From Zygosaccharomyces rouxii (taxonomy: Eukaryota; Ascomycota; Saccharomycetes; Saccharomycetales; Saccharomycetaceae): DNA of 64,000 bases. The notes beneath the pieces are model-generated. The model saw only the letters and a program-made list of their open reading frames with translations, was not told where the DNA came from and made no database searches. Below are positions 40,611 through 50,094 of this stretch, piece after piece; position 1 is the first letter of the stretch; each line of letters starts with the position of its first letter. Where the stretch lies: contig NC_012995.1 of the NCBI RefSeq assembly GCF_000026365.1, positions 994,501 through 1,058,500 of the forward strand, given 5' to 3'. The position numbers and the translations under genes were made by a program.

Positions 40611-41243
40611 ATGAGCTCTAACAGCAATCGTGATACCAGTATCTACGTGGGGAACATTGATCCCAAAGTTACTAAAGCCCAACTCTATGAGTTATTTGTA
40701 CAAATAAGTCCCATTCGCAGGATCAGGTATCCTAAGGATAAAGTCCTACAGATTCATCAAGGATATGCATTTGTAGAGTTTTACAGTGTGGAAGATGTAC
40801 AGTATGTCTTACGTGTCATGAATAATGTTGTTTCCTTATATGATAGGACTCTAAGAATACGAAGAGTCAACGGCCCCGGCACCAATAATTCCGTAAATGC
40901 CAAAGAATTATCGCTTCTGCCGTTAGCTAAGGTGTTTGTTAAGAATGTGGATGAGTCGATCGATAACGTACACCTTTCAAAAATCTTTGGAAAATTTGGT
41001 CCCCTAGCAAGTCTACCAGAAATCTTCTATTTATCCCATGGTCAATTAAGATGTGCATTTGTATATTTCAGAGATTACACACATTCTGATGCTGCTATCA
41101 AGTCTTTGGATAACCAATTGGTGGTAAATAGACGAATAAATTTGGATTATGCAATTAAGGAAAATAGTCAACAAAATTCTAAATACGGGAGTGATGTGGA
41201 TAGATTGTTGAACAAAGAAGCTCTTAACCATGAGATGCTATGA
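40611..41243 (+). CDS. HSH49: U2 snRNP SF3b subunit Hsh49 (SF3b4 homologue)
   Basis: 210 aa; two RNA recognition motifs. RRM1 (about 9-85) has RNP2 IYVGNI and RNP1-like QGYAFVEF; RRM2 (about 105-185) has VFVKNV and RCAFVYF. Hsh49 binds Cus1 through RRM1 and contacts pre-mRNA upstream of the branch point. S. cerevisiae Hsh49 is 213 aa at YOR319W next to GNT1 (YOR320C), as here. Its stop is 17 bp from the GNT1 stop on the other strand, so the two mRNAs must overlap at their 3' ends. Confidence 0.96.
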   Translation: MSSNSNRDTSIYVGNIDPKVTKAQLYELFVQISPIRRIRYPKDKVLQIHQGYAFVEFYSVEDVQYVLRVMNNVVSLYDRTLRIRRVNGPGTNNSVNAKELSLLPLAKVFVKNVDESIDNVHLSKIFGKFGPLASLPEIFYLSHGQLRCAFVYFRDYTHSDAAIKSLDNQLVVNRRINLDYAIKENSQQNSKYGSDVDRLLNKEALNHEML

Positions 41244-41260
41244 TATTTTTGTTTTCCCCT

Positions 41261-42733
41261 TCATAACATGCACAAGTGTCTGTTGGTCATGTGGGAAGAA
41301 TACAGCGTATTCCAAAGTGCACAGACCTCCTTCTGTTCTTCCACATTCTCCGATTGTTCCGCATCAACACGACATTTGATGTCTTCAAGAGATCCGTAAT
41401 TCCAAGGTTTACCGATTGGTGAATCTGAGAAATGCACGTATTTGCAATCTTTCACGTAATCCTCTAATGTCTTGGGGAACTCATGACCATCGGTATCTAA
41501 CCTTCTATAACCTAGCACATCGTTTTTGATCATCGGGTAATGATCAGAGTTTTTAATGGATCCACTCAATAAACCGTATCTACCAAAGGGTAGCACCAGC
41601 AATTCGGGCAAATACTCAGTCTTTAACCTTCTAAATAGTTTAAAATTGTAATAGATGGTCCTTCTCATATTGTAAAGCTCTTCATTGATTAAATCCATAT
41701 CGAATTTATTCTTACTCTTCAGAACTTGAGGCAGCAACCAGTGAATGATTTCCTCATAGGTATCAGAGGAAGGGTTAATCACCATAACTGTGGAAGCAAA
41801 CTTGGCCTTACTGCTTTGACTTCCACCTGTAGGTACTCCAAGCATTTGTAAGAGAGAAGGCCTTGAATTGATAATATCTTGAGCCACATTTTCGGTATTT
41901 AGGAACAAAGGTGGTGGTAAATTGGGTAAATGGTTATAGATCATTTGATCTTTCTTGATCCTAACGGAAAGTTTATCAGTATATCTAGCCAAATTAATAG
42001 GGGATTTTTCAGCTACCTTGACATCATGGTAGGCGGCTTCTAAATCCTTATCATCAAAAAACCAATACGCCAATGGTGCTGCAAATTTAATATAGGAAGG
42101 AATAAAGAACAATTCATCCATGCTATCTTTCAACTCTGCATCACTATCCAGATAGATGACACGATCGTATTCCGTCTGATTGAAAACCTGCAATTTGGTT
42201 AAACTATCCTTCCATTCTGACTGATCATTGGGCTTGTACGTACTTTCCACAGGTTTAACAACCACTTGCTCAGGATCTAAATTTCTGATACGCTGTAAAA
42301 GCATATTTGCGGACTGACTAAATTCGTTATCAGGACTCAACATCTGGTTAGAGACCATAAGATGCAATTTAGCCTTCGTACCATACCTTTTCAGGTTTTG
42401 GAACATAATAAAAGTGCTACACAAATAATCAATATCTGTAGCATAATTCACATAGGCGAATTTTGACCAGTCAATCGTTTCTCCATGTTTAGCAACTTTA
42501 TTCATCTTGTAAGCATAAAGAGCATCTATAGTTTCTTCTGGGATCTGCTTAATGGCCAAGGGGTTATAAATCCCTTGTAAACCATCCTTCTTCTGCTCAA
42601 AATATACCTTATAGAATCTAATCTCTTTATTCAGCTGTGATTCAACGACTGCATTGCAAGTAAACGAAACAATCAATGCCAATAAAAGGGTGAAAAGCAG
42701 GTATCTGAGTTTGCGTTTCGTAACGAGTCTCAT
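41261..42733 (-). CDS. GNT1: Golgi N-acetylglucosaminyltransferase
   Basis: 490 aa from ATG at 42733 (MRLVTKRKL); S. cerevisiae Gnt1 is 491 aa. Type II Golgi protein that adds GlcNAc to N-glycan mannose. A short cytosolic basic N-terminus is followed by a signal anchor (residues about 10-30, YLLFTLLLALIVSFTCNAVV) and a luminal glycosyltransferase domain with the DxD metal-binding motif in VIYLDSDAEL near residue 190. The in-frame GTG five codons upstream is not a likely start. Tandem with LTN1, 226 bp apart. Confidence 0.96.
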   Translation of the reverse strand: MRLVTKRKLRYLLFTLLLALIVSFTCNAVVESQLNKEIRFYKVYFEQKKDGLQGIYNPLAIKQIPEETIDALYAYKMNKVAKHGETIDWSKFAYVNYATDIDYLCSTFIMFQNLKRYGTKAKLHLMVSNQMLSPDNEFSQSANMLLQRIRNLDPEQVVVKPVESTYKPNDQSEWKDSLTKLQVFNQTEYDRVIYLDSDAELKDSMDELFFIPSYIKFAAPLAYWFFDDKDLEAAYHDVKVAEKSPINLARYTDKLSVRIKKDQMIYNHLPNLPPPLFLNTENVAQDIINSRPSLLQMLGVPTGGSQSSKAKFASTVMVINPSSDTYEEIIHWLLPQVLKSKNKFDMDLINEELYNMRRTIYYNFKLFRRLKTEYLPELLVLPFGRYGLLSGSIKNSDHYPMIKNDVLGYRRLDTDGHEFPKTLEDYVKDCKYVHFSDSPIGKPWNYGSLEDIKCRVDAEQSENVEEQKEVCALWNTLYSSHMTNRHLCML

Positions 42734-42959
42734 CGATTCTAATAACACACAAGCTAGTTAATGCTTTTACCAAAGGACTGTAATATTGTTCTTTTGAAAG
42801 TTAGTTTACCGGGTTACTGTATGCTTTTTAAACCTCGCCTTTGTAAATCTACCTCACCTATAGAATACGCATATTGAGAGCGTTATCGAAGCATTAGGAC
42901 GGTGCATGGATGCCAAGCATTAGTTAATCTTACATAGAGCATTATTTAATTTCCCGTAA

Positions 42960-45900
42960 TTATCTTCTGAATGGAATCTCCCCACGGCACAGAGGACAGG
43001 TATTGTTACCTGAGGATCTGAACCATTTGTAAAGACATGAACCGTGGAACTTGTTATTACAAGTGGGGCAGGTCTTCGTAGGCAATTTCCTATCCACAGC
43101 ATGCAAAATAGAGTAACAGATGGCACACTCTTCAAATCCAGAGAACTGTAAATTGACATTCTTGGTGAAAAGCTCTAAAGAATCTGCAACAGAACCATTC
43201 ATACCAGTAATGACACGCTGAGTGGACATGATCCATTGTTTCCACTTCTGTTCACTAATACCCACACGAGAGACACCAATCACTTGGACGTTAGTTAGAG
43301 GGTAATGGGAAGGAAGTTTAAAGGACAGTTCCAACTTTTGCTCATCAATCAAATAGCTTGCTTTCACTTCATTAGTCACTTTATTGATTTTAATTGTTAA
43401 AGAATCGTCCTTAGCTGTGAGACGTTCAATCTTAGACTCGACGTTTTCCAATTCATGATTGATGGAAATTGGAGAAATAAAATTCGACACAAATTTCTCA
43501 ATTTTCAATTGCAAGGACTTATCCTTGATGTTTAACCACCAACTACTCGACAAAGAACCGATATTGTTGAAAAGATCATACATGAAATGACCCAATAGTT
43601 GCTTACACTCCACGAAAATATCATGTTTGTAAGGCGAATACCCATTTTCGGTAATTTCGTAATTTAGAATCACTTGAGAGCCGGCGTCTGCCCAGAATTT
43701 AGTGTCCTGCAAATCAATTTGATCGGCTAAAAAGTCTAACACTTTAGTCAATAGGTCTTCTCTCCTTAATTGGTCAATGTACAGTTGACGAAGGTTGTAG
43801 GAAACATCGTGGAAATAAGACAACGTTATACCCCAGTACCATAGATATTTGAGGAATCCATACTGGTTTTCATACTCCAGATAGTCTTCTGGAATATCAT
43901 CGTTCAATTTTGACAAAAGACTTTGTGGAATTTTGAAAGATTGCTGATACGCAGTATCCTCTTCATTATCATCATCCTTTGATTTATCCTGTTGTTGCCT
44001 ACTGAATTCATATTCAATAACAGCTTCTTGTTGCCTCTCAAAAATCAATTTAGTCAAGGCATGTACTTGCAAACGTAGACGATTAATGAATTTATCCTTA
44101 TCAGTGTTCAAAATGCTCTCAAAAAATTGATCAAAGTATGGTGCTAAACTTTTGAGTGGTAGTGTATTCAATGCTTTGTCGAATGTACGGTAAAATACGG
44201 AAGAAACCTGGTTGTTCTCTTCACCAGTAAATTCCAAGAAGCACAGTTCGATCAGGCTGTTGTTCGTTTCTTCATCATCTTCAGAAGTCCACAATGTCTT
44301 GTCAAATTTGCTCAATTGCAAATATAAATTCACAGAGTACAGTCTCAATTCTAACAAAAAGGGCGTTTCTTCCAATTGACACATGGACAAGGAGTCTGCC
44401 AACAATCTTCTAGAGATTTCAAAAATCGTGGTTAGCTGCTCTTTAACAGCTGGAAACTTTAATGAAGATGTCAAGAACTTCAACAGTGACAATCTTGTAG
44501 CACTGAATTCCCTTTCATATGCGAGGTCACTATCTAACCACTTGTTCATCGAGTTTAAAACCATATTCATTCTCTGCAATGCGATGGGTATAACCCCTTC
44601 ATTTGACTCAGTTTCAAAGTCCAACAGGTTGTCTAATAGAATGATAGATTTGTGAGTCTTTTTGATTACATCGGTAGCACCAGCTCCAATACACTCAGAA
44701 GCCAATACAGTTCTCAGTTTTGATAAAGATTCAGAACTACCAAATTTTTGAAGACTTGATAGAATTACAGATGCCAAAAAATATGCGTTTGAATTTTCAT
44801 CTTTACCTCTTACGACGGAAGTGACAAACGATTCAATGGGGCGAACACAATTATTGAAGGAGGCCTGAGAAACGAGTTCCACTTCATTTAACAATATTTT
44901 ATGCAAAATCCGATACTTGTAAAGAATCACTGATGGATAAGCGGACTCAGCTTTCAAGGTGGATATCATATTTGACTCTTCATTTGGAGTCTTTTCAACC
45001 AATTGCTCAACTAGTTTTGCAAAATCAAACTTGGTCCCCGCTTTGAATAACGTATTTTTAAAATCATAAAAGGAATCATTGGGGTTTGGTGAAATGCAAT
45101 TGAAATCTCCTGCTAGTTCTGAAACCATTGAACAAAATATAACATCGTCATCACTAACTAGTCCTGGAAGCCTTTCGAGCAGTGAGTCAAGGAAAAAAGT
45201 ATAATTGATGAACCTCTCTAATTTAGACAACTCTAGTTGTTCGGTAGATAAATCCATAAGATGCATATTCAGCCCCAATCCGTTTACCAAAGCAAATCTA
45301 TAATCAATAAAAGGAAGGGATTTACCGAAAAATTCAAATTTATCCTGTGGAGAGAAAATACGGATAACAGACGAATTAGCTTCCAATAATTTTAGGGCAT
45401 AAAGTAAACAGTCATTCCCAAATCCATCAGGTAGCTTTTGGCTTGCATGCTCTACTAAGGTCTTCGCAATTGTCTCAGCAACTTTATCGCTTTCCTTAGC
45501 ATAAGGTAATGCTATGTCAAACAAATTTTGTGAATTTTCTTTTGATAGTGTGAAGAGAGAAGAAGAAAATATGTCTGTATGCTCGAAGAGAATGTTCCTG
45601 GCTTCTGGATTCAAGTGCGAAATGTGCTTACAGAATTCAGCTAACCTTTTGTCCTGCTGTGCGGATACATAGAATGGGACAATAGTTTCTTTGGTAATGA
45701 AACGACTCTTGAAAAGGTCTCCATCATCATCGTACTGGTACGATTTAATATAGTCTTGCACAAAATCTTTAACATAATCAGCACCGGAAATCTTTTGAAA
45801 TGCATTATCGTTTATTTTGGCTAAAACTTTAGCTATTTGTTTTTTTGGCACATTTGCATTGGAAGATGCTAAAAAGAAATCCTCCAGCAATGTGACAGGA

Positions 45901-47627
45901 TCTTCTGTCTTTTCAAAGAAGACAGAATTAGAAAAATCCACGACGATGGAGGAGAGTAGATCGTAAGACTTTTCATCAATCCAAGTGGGTAATTCGTAAA
46001 TGAACTTGGAGATCTCATCAGATAAAAATTCCAGTTTGGTATTGATGAAGAACTTGTAACTTTTTAACTCATCCTTTCGTTGTTCAGTAAAGTTCTCCGT
46101 TTCGTTGGACAGAGAGTGGAACAAAAATTCAAATAGGTCATGAAGAGCAGATTCGTTGCTAGAAGTCTCGGACAATAGTTGCAATAAGTTCTCTAGGTAG
46201 TGCGGCTTACCCTTCTGTTCCTGTGGAGAAACTATGATCTCCTTTATCTTGCTAGCCAAGAATTCTGCAGGTAAAGCGCCAGAAAGGGCTATTTTCAAAT
46301 CTGGTAATCTTGAAAGAGATTTACCGTTGTTCAAAGTACTTAATACGTCCGAGCGTACCAGATTTTGATCAAGTTGACCCTTTTGAGAAAATTTTTGGTA
46401 ATAAGTCCAACACTCAGCAAGACACTCACCACCAAATCTTCCCAGGACCAACTTCCCATTTAAAGATTCAACGCTTTTCCTCCAAATGGGGAACCAATCC
46501 TTCTCGTAATCCAATAATTCGTGAGTAGACGTTCTTTCGTACAAGTCAAAAATTGCTTTGTAGTAACCAGGGGAGGTAGCTATGCAACTAACCGCCAAGA
46601 AAGACTGCAATTTTTCCACGGAACTCTTTTCATATGACCATACTCTACCATCTTTATAACCGTCGAGGTCGGTAAGAACTCTAACGATGACAGGGACAAT
46701 ATGAGAAACTTTTAACACATTTTTAGGAGTGATTTGTGCCAGAGATTTGAAGAAAGATTTAGATGCCAATTTGAAGGTTTCCTTATGAGCAGTAATGTAA
46801 TTTACGGAATAAAGAATTTGCAGAAGATCTAAAACGGCTGCATAGGTCCTTAAATTATGTGTATCCTTAAGGTTGAACAATTTCCACAGACTCTCCTCTT
46901 TAAAAATAGCTCTATAAGTACTCTTGTGTTCATCCATGGAATTACTGTTCAATTTGATTAATTGATTCAAAAGAGACACGGCGCTCGTCATCACTCTATG
47001 GTATCTCAACTGTGAATTTTCCTTACTAACGTACCTTTCATCAGATAAGGTACCTTCATTCTCAATTACAATGGCTTCTTTTGCCAACCGTAAAATTTGT
47101 TCATGGAACACAGTCCAGAGAGTATGAATTTTTTGCGGATCATTGTTGAATGATTGAGATAGACAGCTTTTACAACTTTTACTCACAGATGCATCCGTAT
47201 CACAGGTACCCATTAGTAACAATGGTATCAAATCCTTTAGAAATTTGGCGATTCTTTTATTCAACAATCTAATCAAACTGGTTGTGATTTGATGCGATTG
47301 TGATCTAATATTTTTAGATTCGCTCATAAGTAGTTTGGCATACACTTGGGACCAACATAGTGAAAATATATCACTATCGAAGAGGTATTCATTATTTTGG
47401 AAATCTTGTATCAATTTGAGTAGGTCTGTACATGCCCTTTCCTTTGTAACTTCATCCCTTTTCAAAAGAGATTTGAAGATCAACTTCAATTCATTAGATT
47501 CCAATGCATTTAAAAGTGATGGTTCGGGTATACCATCAAAATAGTTTAAGGAAATCTTAACGCCATTATGGCCCAATCCAAAATCAGAGGAATATTGTTG
47601 CAGGGTATTAATTCCACCAAAGGACAT
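42960..47627 (-). CDS. LTN1: Ribosome quality control E3 ubiquitin ligase Ltn1/Rkr1
   Basis: 1555 aa from ATG at 47627 (MSFGGINTLQQY); S. cerevisiae Rkr1/Ltn1 is 1562. It ubiquitinates nascent chains on 60S subunits stalled in translation, with Rqc1, Rqc2 and Cdc48. The conserved N-terminal domain (GLGHNGVKISLNYFDG) contacts the ribosome, a long HEAT-like superhelix fills the middle, an RWD domain (about 1400-1490) precedes the C-terminal RING-CH finger: CAICYSI, KTCPTCNNKFHGSCLYKW, NTCPLCR. All RING Cys/His ligands are present. The frame extends 19 codons further upstream only from a TTG. Synteny with YMR247C. Confidence 0.97.
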   Translation of the reverse strand: MSFGGINTLQQYSSDFGLGHNGVKISLNYFDGIPEPSLLNALESNELKLIFKSLLKRDEVTKERACTDLLKLIQDFQNNEYLFDSDIFSLCWSQVYAKLLMSESKNIRSQSHQITTSLIRLLNKRIAKFLKDLIPLLLMGTCDTDASVSKSCKSCLSQSFNNDPQKIHTLWTVFHEQILRLAKEAIVIENEGTLSDERYVSKENSQLRYHRVMTSAVSLLNQLIKLNSNSMDEHKSTYRAIFKEESLWKLFNLKDTHNLRTYAAVLDLLQILYSVNYITAHKETFKLASKSFFKSLAQITPKNVLKVSHIVPVIVRVLTDLDGYKDGRVWSYEKSSVEKLQSFLAVSCIATSPGYYKAIFDLYERTSTHELLDYEKDWFPIWRKSVESLNGKLVLGRFGGECLAECWTYYQKFSQKGQLDQNLVRSDVLSTLNNGKSLSRLPDLKIALSGALPAEFLASKIKEIIVSPQEQKGKPHYLENLLQLLSETSSNESALHDLFEFLFHSLSNETENFTEQRKDELKSYKFFINTKLEFLSDEISKFIYELPTWIDEKSYDLLSSIVVDFSNSVFFEKTEDPVTLLEDFFLASSNANVPKKQIAKVLAKINDNAFQKISGADYVKDFVQDYIKSYQYDDDGDLFKSRFITKETIVPFYVSAQQDKRLAEFCKHISHLNPEARNILFEHTDIFSSSLFTLSKENSQNLFDIALPYAKESDKVAETIAKTLVEHASQKLPDGFGNDCLLYALKLLEANSSVIRIFSPQDKFEFFGKSLPFIDYRFALVNGLGLNMHLMDLSTEQLELSKLERFINYTFFLDSLLERLPGLVSDDDVIFCSMVSELAGDFNCISPNPNDSFYDFKNTLFKAGTKFDFAKLVEQLVEKTPNEESNMISTLKAESAYPSVILYKYRILHKILLNEVELVSQASFNNCVRPIESFVTSVVRGKDENSNAYFLASVILSSLQKFGSSESLSKLRTVLASECIGAGATDVIKKTHKSIILLDNLLDFETESNEGVIPIALQRMNMVLNSMNKWLDSDLAYEREFSATRLSLLKFLTSSLKFPAVKEQLTTIFEISRRLLADSLSMCQLEETPFLLELRLYSVNLYLQLSKFDKTLWTSEDDEETNNSLIELCFLEFTGEENNQVSSVFYRTFDKALNTLPLKSLAPYFDQFFESILNTDKDKFINRLRLQVHALTKLIFERQQEAVIEYEFSRQQQDKSKDDDNEEDTAYQQSFKIPQSLLSKLNDDIPEDYLEYENQYGFLKYLWYWGITLSYFHDVSYNLRQLYIDQLRREDLLTKVLDFLADQIDLQDTKFWADAGSQVILNYEITENGYSPYKHDIFVECKQLLGHFMYDLFNNIGSLSSSWWLNIKDKSLQLKIEKFVSNFISPISINHELENVESKIERLTAKDDSLTIKINKVTNEVKASYLIDEQKLELSFKLPSHYPLTNVQVIGVSRVGISEQKWKQWIMSTQRVITGMNGSVADSLELFTKNVNLQFSGFEECAICYSILHAVDRKLPTKTCPTCNNKFHGSCLYKWFRSSGNNTCPLCRGEIPFRR

Positions 47628-47905
47628 TTTTATGCTTGTTTTTCCAGGGAGGAAATTGACTGTATTGTCTATGTTTTTTTCCAACTTCTTGAGTTCGCTA
47701 CTTGGACTTTTTCAATCTTGGATGAAGTTGCAAACCTCAACCAATACATACAACCAAGACAAGGAAAGCAGATTCATATAAAGGGAATTCGCGGAAACGT
47801 TCAAGGGATTGCTTGAGAAATGCTTAAAGAAGGCTAAAGAACATTGTGCAGGTTTGGAACACTAATGCCTACAAACTTTTTCAAACTTGCAAAAATGAAT
47901 TACTC

Positions 47906-47978
47906 TGGACAAGTCCGGATTCGAACCGAAGACCTCCCCCATGCTAAGGGGGCGCGCTACCAACTACGCCACATGCCC
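47906..47978 (-). tRNA. tRNA-Ala (AGC)
   Basis: 73 nt without intron. The acceptor stem GGGCATG/CTTGTCC contains G3-U70, the alanine identity pair. The anticodon loop TTAGCAT (anticodon AGC at 47945-47943) sits on a CCCCC/GGGGG stem, and the T-arm has GGTTCGAATCC (B box); TGGCGTAGTTGG is the A box. A T5 terminator follows on the minus strand (47895-47891). Almost identical to S. cerevisiae tRNA-Ala(AGC). Confidence 0.97.
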
Positions 47979-48483
47979 ATATGAAACTAGATATCTGGTA
48001 TGTCCATAGATAATCCCACACGACCAAAAAAGGGCACGTGTAACAGACAATACTGAACCTAATCAACCTTAGCTTTTCCCGCTATTAAATTAAATTTCAA
48101 CAAGAGCAACTCCGTTTCATCTTGTTCACTATGAAATCTCATCATCTCTTCATAATATTTGACACATTTTCTGTTTTTTGACATATTTTTTTTTTTTTTT
48201 TTTTTTTTTTCTTTTCAGTTTTTTTTTTCATTTCCCTTTACCGGCGATGTGAAGAGTTGAAAAATTTTGCAAAAAATCGATGAGTTTCTCCCAGTTTCAG
48301 AAGATTTAAAAGTAGGATTTAAAACAAGAGAAAGTTTAGTCTAATTACAATAACATCTTACTACAGTAAGTGAGCCGCGCTAGTTCAGTTAACCGCTTTC
48401 CCAACCTTTTTATGCCGGAGGATTTATCCTTTCTATATAACAGACCGGCCAAACCACGATAACGACTGGAGTGAAGAATTGAG
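47979..48483. promoter_or_regulatory. SPE2 promoter and leader
   Basis: 505 bp. T25 tract (48186-48210), RRPE-like TGAAAAATTT (48258-48267), PAC-like ATCGATGAG (48276-48284), TATATAA (48434-48440). A 16-codon uORF (48412-48462) ends 21 nt before the SPE2 ATG. Confidence 0.6.
48412..48462 (+). CDS. Possible 16-codon uORF of SPE2
   Basis: ATG CCG GAG ... to TAA encodes MPEDLSFLYNRPAKPR. It ends 21 nt before the SPE2 start. AdoMetDC mRNAs in animals and plants carry polyamine-sensing uORFs, but with different peptides. Whether this one is inside the transcript depends on the start site; a TATA-like box overlaps the uORF, so it may lie upstream of transcription. Confidence 0.35.
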   Translation: MPEDLSFLYNRPAKPR

Positions 48484-49683
48484 ATGACAGTAACCATCAA
48501 TGAACTGACAAACCACACTTATATCGACAAGGAACTGTCTGCAGCTTTGGATTCAACAGAGGCGTTTGAAGGTCCTGAAAAACTGTTGGAAATTTGGTTC
48601 TATGCCCATAGTGACGATATTCCTGATACCAATGTTAGCGCCAACAAGCGGACCCTGCGTGATATCCCCTTAGATCAATGGGTTGAAATTCTAAAATTGG
48701 TCAAGTGTGAAGTTCTTTCCATTAAATCCACTAAACAGATGCATGCTTTTCTTTTGAGCGAGTCTTCCCTTTTCATCTATGATCACAGATTAACTCTAAA
48801 AACTTGTGGTACTACAACTACTCTACTGTGTTTAGAGCGCCTACTAGATGTAGTTCAGGAACAGTTAGGTTGGAAAATGAAGACTTCTAATTCCGATGGT
48901 AAATATTCACCTTTTAAAGTTTTTTACTCCCGTCGTTGCTTCATGTTCCCCTTGAAGCAGAGAAGTATCCATAAGTCATGGTCCAGTGAGGTAGATTATT
49001 TAAACCAATTTTTTTCAAACGGTAGATCATATTTGGTTGGTAGGAACGATCAATCAAATCACTGGAATCTGTATGTTACAGAAAGTCAGCCAACGACAAC
49101 CGCTTCCAATCATCCCCAGAACGATGAAACTCTTGAAGTGTTAATGACGGGGCTCGATCCTTTTAGAGCCAAGCAATTTGTTTCTAACCGTAACATCGAT
49201 CCTACTTCATCAAGCGGTGACGAAGGCCATCTACTGGGCTATAATATTACCAAATCAACAGGACTGGATAAAATTTACGACAATCGGACACAGGTGAATT
49301 TCACCCATGATGCATTTGCTTTTACACCCTGTGGTTATTCGTCAAATATGGTACTTGACGAACAATTCTACTATACCTTGCACGTAACCCCAGAGAAAGG
49401 CTGGTCGTATGCATCTTTTGAAAGCAACGTTCCTGTAAGGCAGGTTTCCAATAACGAACAAAATAACTGCCAAGTCTTAGCTAACGTATTAGCAGTTTTT
49501 CAACCAATGGAGTTCTGCCTCACTTTTTTTGCGAAGGACTGTAACGCAGTAAGCCAATTGACTCAATTGATTCAAAGCATGAAGAACTACAGCAAGAGGG
49601 ACAAGATTATTTATGATCTTGATGATTACCAATTGTTGTACATGAGATTCGAAAAAAACGAATCCACGACTACGGTCGGCTAA
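48484..49683 (+). CDS. SPE2: S-adenosylmethionine decarboxylase proenzyme
   Basis: 399 aa; S. cerevisiae Spe2 is 396. It decarboxylates S-adenosylmethionine to supply aminopropyl groups for spermidine and spermine. The self-cleavage motif LSESSLF is intact; cleavage between Glu-93 and Ser-94 should turn Ser-94 into the pyruvoyl cofactor and separate beta and alpha chains. The catalytic block KTCGTTTTLLCLE follows at about 105-117. Only one copy of the region is present, beside GAD1 and the HOR7/DDR2 gene, which fits S. cerevisiae YOL052C-YOL052C-A and YMR250W-YMR251W-A as duplicated halves of this locus. Confidence 0.97.
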   Translation: MTVTINELTNHTYIDKELSAALDSTEAFEGPEKLLEIWFYAHSDDIPDTNVSANKRTLRDIPLDQWVEILKLVKCEVLSIKSTKQMHAFLLSESSLFIYDHRLTLKTCGTTTTLLCLERLLDVVQEQLGWKMKTSNSDGKYSPFKVFYSRRCFMFPLKQRSIHKSWSSEVDYLNQFFSNGRSYLVGRNDQSNHWNLYVTESQPTTTASNHPQNDETLEVLMTGLDPFRAKQFVSNRNIDPTSSSGDEGHLLGYNITKSTGLDKIYDNRTQVNFTHDAFAFTPCGYSSNMVLDEQFYYTLHVTPEKGWSYASFESNVPVRQVSNNEQNNCQVLANVLAVFQPMEFCLTFFAKDCNAVSQLTQLIQSMKNYSKRDKIIYDLDDYQLLYMRFEKNESTTTVG

Positions 49684-50094
49684 ACGGTTACCAATCGTTA
49701 AATACCGGTTCTCAACCGTTGGAAACTCATCGATTAGTAACTAGCTCGTTCTTTCTACTCTATGTACCGAAACGAATTCGTTTCTCATACGTATTTTGTC
49801 AAGGCCGATTTTTAATAGGGGTGATAAAAGGTTAAGTTTTCAAGTGAAACTCTAAAAAAGGTTCTAAACCTTTTATGGCAACTATCCCCTTGCTATGACA
49901 AATTTGGCGCAAGGGATAAAGAAGGGCTAATTCTTGCCAAGACCTTATCATGAGCGTATATATGGGAGTATTTCAGGGTGAATATAGAGAGATCGAGTAC
50001 TGAATAGATCTATCAGTCAGAGGTCATTTCAATTATCGATTGTTGCCGACATATTAGGTAAAGTGTTAGACAGCTCCATTCACATCACAGGACA
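49684..50094. promoter_or_regulatory. SPE2-GAD1 intergenic region
   Basis: 411 bp. An 8-bp perfect hairpin AAAAGGTT-CTA-AACCTTTT at 49856-49874 lies between the genes, and AAAAGGTT also occurs at about 49826. No gene. Confidence 0.45.
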
